A DNA stretch of 64,000 nucleotides, taken from Lewinellaceae bacterium (GTDB lineage Bacteria > Bacteroidota > Bacteroidia > Chitinophagales > Saprospiraceae). The notes beneath the pieces are model-generated. The model was not told the DNA's origin, ran no database searches, and saw only the letters and a program-made list of their open reading frames with translations. Below are positions 60,279-64,000 of this stretch, piece by piece. How positions within the stretch are numbered: the first letter of the stretch is position 1; each line of letters starts with the position of its first letter. The stretch lies in the NCBI GenBank assembly GCA_020636225.1, contig JACJYI010000003.1, forward strand, positions 248,001 to 312,000, written 5' to 3'. The translations under genes were made by a program, and so were the position numbers.

Positions 60279-61085
60279 TCAGAAATATTTGACGGGATTT
60301 GTAATAACGGTCGTGGAATGGGACGCAAAATTAGGGAATTTATTGCGGATTATCTCCTCTAATAGCTTGATCGTGAATTGTTCGGACTCATAATGGCCGA
60401 TGTCCGCGATCAGGATCCGCCCGTCCGCCTCGAAAAACTCGTGGTACTTGTAATCGGCTGTCACAAATGCATCGGCCCCTGCCCGTATGGCATCTTCCAG
60501 GAGAAAGCTTCCCGACCCTCCACAAACCGCCACCTTGTGGATCGCTCGGTTGCCCCATTGGGTATGCCGGACCACCTGTGCATGCATCCGTTCCTTCAGG
60601 TGGGCGAGAAAGACATCCAGGTGCATGGGGGCCGGCAGGGTGCCGATCACCCCCATACCGGCCTGTCCGGCAAATTCTCCGGCAGGCTTGTCGGTCAGGA
60701 CATGCAGGTCCTTCAGGTCCAGTCGCTGGGCGATCCGTTCATTGACGCCCTTGTCCAGGACACTGTCCAGGTTGGTATGGATGGCATAGAGGGCAATGCC
60801 GGCACGAATGGCCTTGATCACCACCCGCTCGACGTAATGGGCGCCGGTCAGTCGCTTCAATCCCTTGAAAATGATCGGATGATGGGCCACGACCACGTTG
60901 CATCCACGGGCAATGGCTTCATCCACCACCGGTTCGAGCATGTCCAGAGCGGTGAGCACACCGGTCACCCCCATGTCGGGATCACCGGTCAGTAATCCGG
61001 CATTATCGTAGGATTCCTGAAGATCCAGGGGCGCTACCGATTCAAGGAATGCAGCCAGCTCGGCTACCGTAACAGAAGCAGACAT
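60279..61085 (-). CDS. Nif3-like dinuclear metal centre protein
   Basis: 268 residues from ATG 61085. The frame extends 10 codons to a TTG, but a TACCTTTG promoter-like element overlaps that extension, so the ATG is preferred. Features of the YbgI/NIF3 family: QESYDNAGLLTGD, the metal-binding NVVVAHHPIIFKGL, ALYAIHTNLDSV, VCGGSGSFL, and the C-terminal DIGHYESEQ with metal ligands. The family forms hexamers with a two-metal centre; YbgI-type proteins are described as GTP cyclohydrolase-like, but the physiological role is unsettled. It is paired with the zinc-ribbon gene. Confidence 0.95.
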   Translation of the reverse strand: MSASVTVAELAAFLESVAPLDLQESYDNAGLLTGDPDMGVTGVLTALDMLEPVVDEAIARGCNVVVAHHPIIFKGLKRLTGAHYVERVVIKAIRAGIALYAIHTNLDSVLDKGVNERIAQRLDLKDLHVLTDKPAGEFAGQAGMGVIGTLPAPMHLDVFLAHLKERMHAQVVRHTQWGNRAIHKVAVCGGSGSFLLEDAIRAGADAFVTADYKYHEFFEADGRILIADIGHYESEQFTIKLLEEIIRNKFPNFASHSTTVITNPVKYF

Positions 61086-61102
61086 AACATGGGTTGATCG
61101 GT

Positions 61103-61110
61103 CAAAGGTA
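61103..61110 (-). promoter_or_regulatory. TAnnTTTG element before the Nif3-like gene
   Basis: TACCTTTG on the minus strand, 17 bp before ATG 61085, in the 48-bp gap after rfaE2. It suggests a separate transcript for the Nif3-like gene onward. The -33 element is unclear. Confidence 0.35.
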
Positions 61111-61133
61111 GGCAACAGCGAACGGACCCGGGC

Positions 61134-61625
61134 TTACAGCTGGCGGATCTTCTCCACCAGGCCGGTGGTCGAGAATCCCTCATGGAACGGAAGGCTTCTC
61201 ACCTCGCCACCATATCCCAGGACAAAGGAGCTGCCGACGATCTGCTCGACTGCCCAGTCACCGCCCTTGACCAGCACATCCGGGTGGACCAGATGGATCA
61301 GGTTCTCCGGGGTGTCTTCATCAAAGGGAACCACATAATCCACGGCCATCAGGCTGGCCAGGAGAAGCGCCCGGCTGTCCTCCGCATTGATCGGGCGTTC
61401 CGGACCTTTCAGCCGGGTGACCGAAGCGTCACTGTTCATGCCCACGATCAGGAGATTGCCCAGGGAACGGGCCTCGGCGAGATACCGGACATGTCCCTCA
61501 TGAAGGACATCGAAGCATCCATTGGTGAAGACGATCCGCTGGTTTTGGAACCGGGCCCGGTGACAATGAGCGAGGATCGTTTCGGAGGTGCACAGCTTGG
61601 AGGTGATCCGCTCGAGCATGTTCAT
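61134..61625 (-). CDS. rfaE2: D-glycero-beta-D-manno-heptose 1-phosphate adenylyltransferase
   Basis: 163 residues, corresponding to the stand-alone C-terminal domain of HldE. It transfers AMP from ATP to heptose 1-phosphate to make ADP-heptose for lipopolysaccharide core. The nucleotidyltransferase motifs are VFTNGCFDVLHEGHVRYL (with the HxGH signature) and LKGPERPINAEDSRA. The start overlaps the stop of the flippase gene by 4 bp (ATGA, 61622-61625); an internal ATG at 61619 is also possible. No heptose kinase gene is adjacent. Confidence 0.93.
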   Translation of the reverse strand: MNMLERITSKLCTSETILAHCHRARFQNQRIVFTNGCFDVLHEGHVRYLAEARSLGNLLIVGMNSDASVTRLKGPERPINAEDSRALLLASLMAVDYVVPFDEDTPENLIHLVHPDVLVKGGDWAVEQIVGSSFVLGYGGEVRSLPFHEGFSTTGLVEKIRQL

Positions 61626-62707
61626 GACAGCAGGGTGGCAGGTTCTTCTTCGGGTTGGTCCTTTGGCTTCCGGTTGATCAGCGGCATCAGGATAATGCCC
61701 AGGACCCCGAAAAAGATGGTGAAAAAGATCTGGATGCTGAAAAAGATGATCATGGAGAAGGTGAATCCTTCATCTCCCGGGATCTGATAGATGGCCAGGG
61801 CCTCGCTGACCAGGAACTGGTAGGTGCCCATGCCACCCGGGGCGGGGATCACGATGCCGAAGGCTCCGAAGACAAAAGTGGTCAGTCCGGCGATTGGGCC
61901 GAGATGGGCCGTCGGATCATACGCTGGAAAACAGAGCCATGTCATCAGGTAGTACATCAGCCAGATGAAAATGGAATGCACAATGAACCATCCGGGACGT
62001 TTGACCTTGGCGATGGTCTTCAGTCCATCGCGGAATCCGCGCAGGATGTCCACCACCTTGCCCAGCAAGGGATGGTTGCTGTATTTGCTGCGATAGCGAT
62101 AGGCCAGGATGATCAGGCTGGAGAACAGGAATCCGGCGATCCAGAAGTAAGGAGACGACAACAGGGATTTCATGGAGTCTACCTGGGCATTCCGGGCCAG
62201 ATAGCTGAAGATCTGTTTTCCATCCAGGATCATGGCAATGCCGATGATCAGCAGCATGGTCAGGGCATCGATCATCCGATCGACCACTACGGTCCCCATC
62301 ACCTGATTGGTTCGGGCGTTCTCATATTTGGCCAGGGAGGTTGCCCGGACCAGTTCGCCCACCCGCGAAAGACCCAGGTTGGCGAAGTAGCTGATCATGA
62401 TGGCGAAGAAACTGTTCACGAAGCGGGGCTTGACGCCCAGTGGCTCCAGCAGCATGTTCCAGCGCACCGCCCGGCTAAGATTGCTGAGCAGGAAGAAGAA
62501 CATGATCAGGATGATCCATTGCCAGTGCACCTGGGTGAAGTCGGTAAAGATCTTGTCGATCAGCTGACAGTCTTCCGGCAGGCCGCCATCCAGGGCACAT
62601 TTGGCCTGATAGGCCTTGTTCTGGTCATTGTAGACCAACCACAGGATGCCGAGGCCAATGCTCAGGTAGATGGTGAATCGGAAAAGGTTGCCGAGCCTGG
62701 ACTTCAC
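61622..62707 (-). CDS. Flippase-like membrane protein (LPG synthase TM / AglD-like family)
   Basis: 361 residues with about 8 membrane segments. The family signature is visible in LSNLSRAVRWNMLLEPLG, FFAIMISYFANLGLSRVGELVRATSL and FGAFGIVIPAPGGMGTYQFLVSEAL. Relatives include the transmembrane part of lysylphosphatidylglycerol synthase and AglD-like proteins. The substrate is unknown; the neighbourhood of envelope genes suggests lipid or lipid-linked sugar transport. It overlaps panD upstream (ATGA, 62704-62707) and rfaE2 downstream by 4 bp each, so the three genes are translationally coupled. Confidence 0.92.
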   Translation of the reverse strand: MKSRLGNLFRFTIYLSIGLGILWLVYNDQNKAYQAKCALDGGLPEDCQLIDKIFTDFTQVHWQWIILIMFFFLLSNLSRAVRWNMLLEPLGVKPRFVNSFFAIMISYFANLGLSRVGELVRATSLAKYENARTNQVMGTVVVDRMIDALTMLLIIGIAMILDGKQIFSYLARNAQVDSMKSLLSSPYFWIAGFLFSSLIILAYRYRSKYSNHPLLGKVVDILRGFRDGLKTIAKVKRPGWFIVHSIFIWLMYYLMTWLCFPAYDPTAHLGPIAGLTTFVFGAFGIVIPAPGGMGTYQFLVSEALAIYQIPGDEGFTFSMIIFFSIQIFFTIFFGVLGIILMPLINRKPKDQPEEEPATLLS

Positions 62708-63060
62708 GCGTCTTTTCGTATGCGATTATCAGGACCCACGAATGCAATGCGGGGAGTGTATGCCTTGGCCTCCTCCTCTGTCATCAGCCCGTAGGCAATG
62801 ATGATGACCGTGTCGCCGATCTGGGCTTTCCGGGCGGCAGCCCCGTTCAGGCAGATGGTTCCGGAGTCACGGAGGCCGGGAATGACATAGGTCTCCAGGC
62901 GTTCCCCATTGTTGTTGTTGACCACCTGAACGCGCTCACCCTCGAGGAGGCCGGCGGCGTCCATCAGGGCTTCATCAATGGTGATGCTTCCCTCGTAGTT
63001 GAGGTTGGCATCCGTGACGGTCGCCCGGTGAATTTTGGATTTGAATCTCCAGATCTGCAT
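62704..63060 (-). CDS. panD: Aspartate 1-decarboxylase
   Basis: 118 residues, normal length. It makes beta-alanine from aspartate for pantothenate synthesis. The self-cleavage site Gly24-Ser25 in NYEGSITID generates the pyruvoyl cofactor; the KSKIHRATVT segment with its active-site residues and the NGAAAR motif are present. It is followed by the flippase gene with a 4-bp overlap and preceded by panC at 60 bp. The intergenic gap contains a good promoter candidate. Confidence 0.97.
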   Translation of the reverse strand: MQIWRFKSKIHRATVTDANLNYEGSITIDEALMDAAGLLEGERVQVVNNNNGERLETYVIPGLRDSGTICLNGAAARKAQIGDTVIIIAYGLMTEEEAKAYTPRIAFVGPDNRIRKDA

Positions 63061-63067
63061 GTCGGGG

Positions 63068-63099
63068 CAAAATTACAATATTCTGGACAGTGGGCCCAA
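63068..63099 (-). promoter_or_regulatory. Candidate promoter of the panD-flippase-rfaE2 operon
   Basis: On the minus strand TTG (63099-63097) and TAATTTTG (63075-63068) are separated by 21 bp. The -7 element ends 7 bp before the panD ATG, so the transcript would be leaderless or nearly so. Confidence 0.4.
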
Positions 63100-63120
63100 C
63101 AGCAAATGGACAGGATAAGT

Positions 63121-63969
63121 TCAGGGGCGCAGGACCATATTGTCGATCAGCCGGACATCGCCCGCCCACGCGGCCGTGCAGGCGACGATCTGCTCATGTT
63201 GGCCAGGGTCACTGACCTCCTCCAGTGTCATTCCGTCCACGATGCGGAAGTACTCGGGTGTGAGGCCTGCTGCCGTCAGCTGTTCAATGGCCTGATCCAT
63301 GATCTCCTGGGGAGCCATCCGGCCGATCAGCTCCCTGGCTTCTGCCAGGGTCTGGCAGATGACCGGAGCGATGGCCCTGAATGCAGGCGTGAGACGCACG
63401 TTCCGTGAACTCATGGCCAGGCCATCCGCCTCCCGTATGGTGGCAGACATGTGAAGTTGGACGGGAGACCGGGTGGCTTCCAGCATATATCGGACCACGG
63501 CGACCTGCTGGTAATCCTTTTGGCCCATGACCAGGATGTGCGGCCTGACCAGGTCCAGCAAGCGATGGACCACTTGCATCACCCCTTCAAAATGACCCGG
63601 GCGAAATTCGCCCTCCATGACTTCCGCCAGCCGGCCCGGATGGATGGACAATGACGTATCGATATCCTGAGGGTAGATCTCCCCGACCTCCGGAAGGAAG
63701 AGGATATCACAGCCCGTGCCGTGGAGGAGTTCGATATCCCGGCTGATGGGTCGGGGATATTTCTCCAGATCCGCAGGATCATTGAACTGGGTGGGATTGA
63801 CGAAGATGGAACAGACCACGATGTCTGTCAGGGTGGCGGCCTCCCGGATCAGGGCGAGATGGCCCTCGTGCAGTGCACCCATGGTCGGCACGAACCCGAT
63901 CTTCCGGCCGGCCTTTTCCGCATTCGCAATGAACACGCTTAATCCGTCGTTGTTCCTTAGAATAAGCAT
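63121..63969 (-). CDS. panC: Pantoate--beta-alanine ligase
   Basis: 282 residues. It joins pantoate and beta-alanine using ATP. Motifs: GFVPTMGALHEGHLALI (HxGH-type ATP site), SIFVNPTQFNDPADLEKYPR, FGQKDYQQ-like sequence here as VMGQKDYQQVAVVR, and EADGLAMSSRNVRL (the KMSKS equivalent). It stands 60 bp upstream of panD on the same strand, as is usual in Bacteroidota. Only 31 bp remain to the window edge, so its promoter is only partly visible. Confidence 0.97.
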   Translation of the reverse strand: MLILRNNDGLSVFIANAEKAGRKIGFVPTMGALHEGHLALIREAATLTDIVVCSIFVNPTQFNDPADLEKYPRPISRDIELLHGTGCDILFLPEVGEIYPQDIDTSLSIHPGRLAEVMEGEFRPGHFEGVMQVVHRLLDLVRPHILVMGQKDYQQVAVVRYMLEATRSPVQLHMSATIREADGLAMSSRNVRLTPAFRAIAPVICQTLAEARELIGRMAPQEIMDQAIEQLTAAGLTPEYFRIVDGMTLEEVSDPGQHEQIVACTAAWAGDVRLIDNMVLRP

Positions 63970-64000
63970 GGTGGGTCAAAAGGGCGGCAAAGTAATGGAT

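Overview
The window looks like a chromosomal segment of a moderately GC-rich member of the Bacteroidota, probably a Saprospiria-type bacterium. The evidence is C-terminal sorting domains of the type IX secretion system (T9SS) on the giant secreted proteins, an OMP_b-brl/TonB-type receptor, a Bacteroidota-type porin, a choice-of-anchor-B protein, the panC-panD-flippase-rfaE2 gene order, no Shine-Dalgarno-like sequence where I looked, and several TAnnTTTG promoter elements. The species assignment is inference.

Region 1 (1-41157, all + strand) is an array of related secreted surface proteins. It holds the 3' end of one giant gene (1-3755), a tandem duplication of a two-gene unit (small helical secreted protein plus a 2397-residue giant, 5556-13231 and 14352-22018), a 5293-residue giant with an N-terminal zinc-metalloprotease domain (22423-38304), and two progressively shorter relatives (38457-40436 and 40495-41157). 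The giants share a scaffold of cysteine-rich HYR/Ig-like modules, a P-domain-like module, a dockerin-like calcium-binding segment, a cohesin-like beta-sandwich and a T9SS sorting domain. Extra modules are nested inside scaffold domains at fixed positions. About 2.45 kb is nearly identical in three of the giants and shows A-like and B-like patches in the third, which points to gene conversion. The two small/giant units carry matching upstream signals: a TAnnTTTG element, then about 53 bp downstream a conserved palindrome, then a 380-430 nt leader. Rho-independent terminators follow four of the large genes.

Region 2 (41158-55184) is mixed: a polyprenyl diphosphate synthase; a four-helix-bundle protein cassette; a large outer-membrane receptor; an FkbM-family methyltransferase; a response regulator / histidine kinase / membrane-protein cluster whose last gene starts with a run of 14 G; a Crp/Fnr regulator; a repeat-rich spacer; a porin overlapping a choice-of-anchor-B T9SS protein; and a lone biotin carrier protein.

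Region 3 (55201-63969, all - strand) is a compact housekeeping and envelope run, in transcription order panC, panD, a flippase-like membrane protein, rfaE2, a Nif3-like protein, a coiled-coil zinc-ribbon protein, a TPR-like protein, der, rmlC, rmlD. It combines pantothenate synthesis, heptose activation, dTDP-rhamnose synthesis and ribosome assembly. Several internal TAnnTTTG elements suggest more than one transcript.

No tRNA, rRNA, CRISPR array, transposase or phage gene was recognised.
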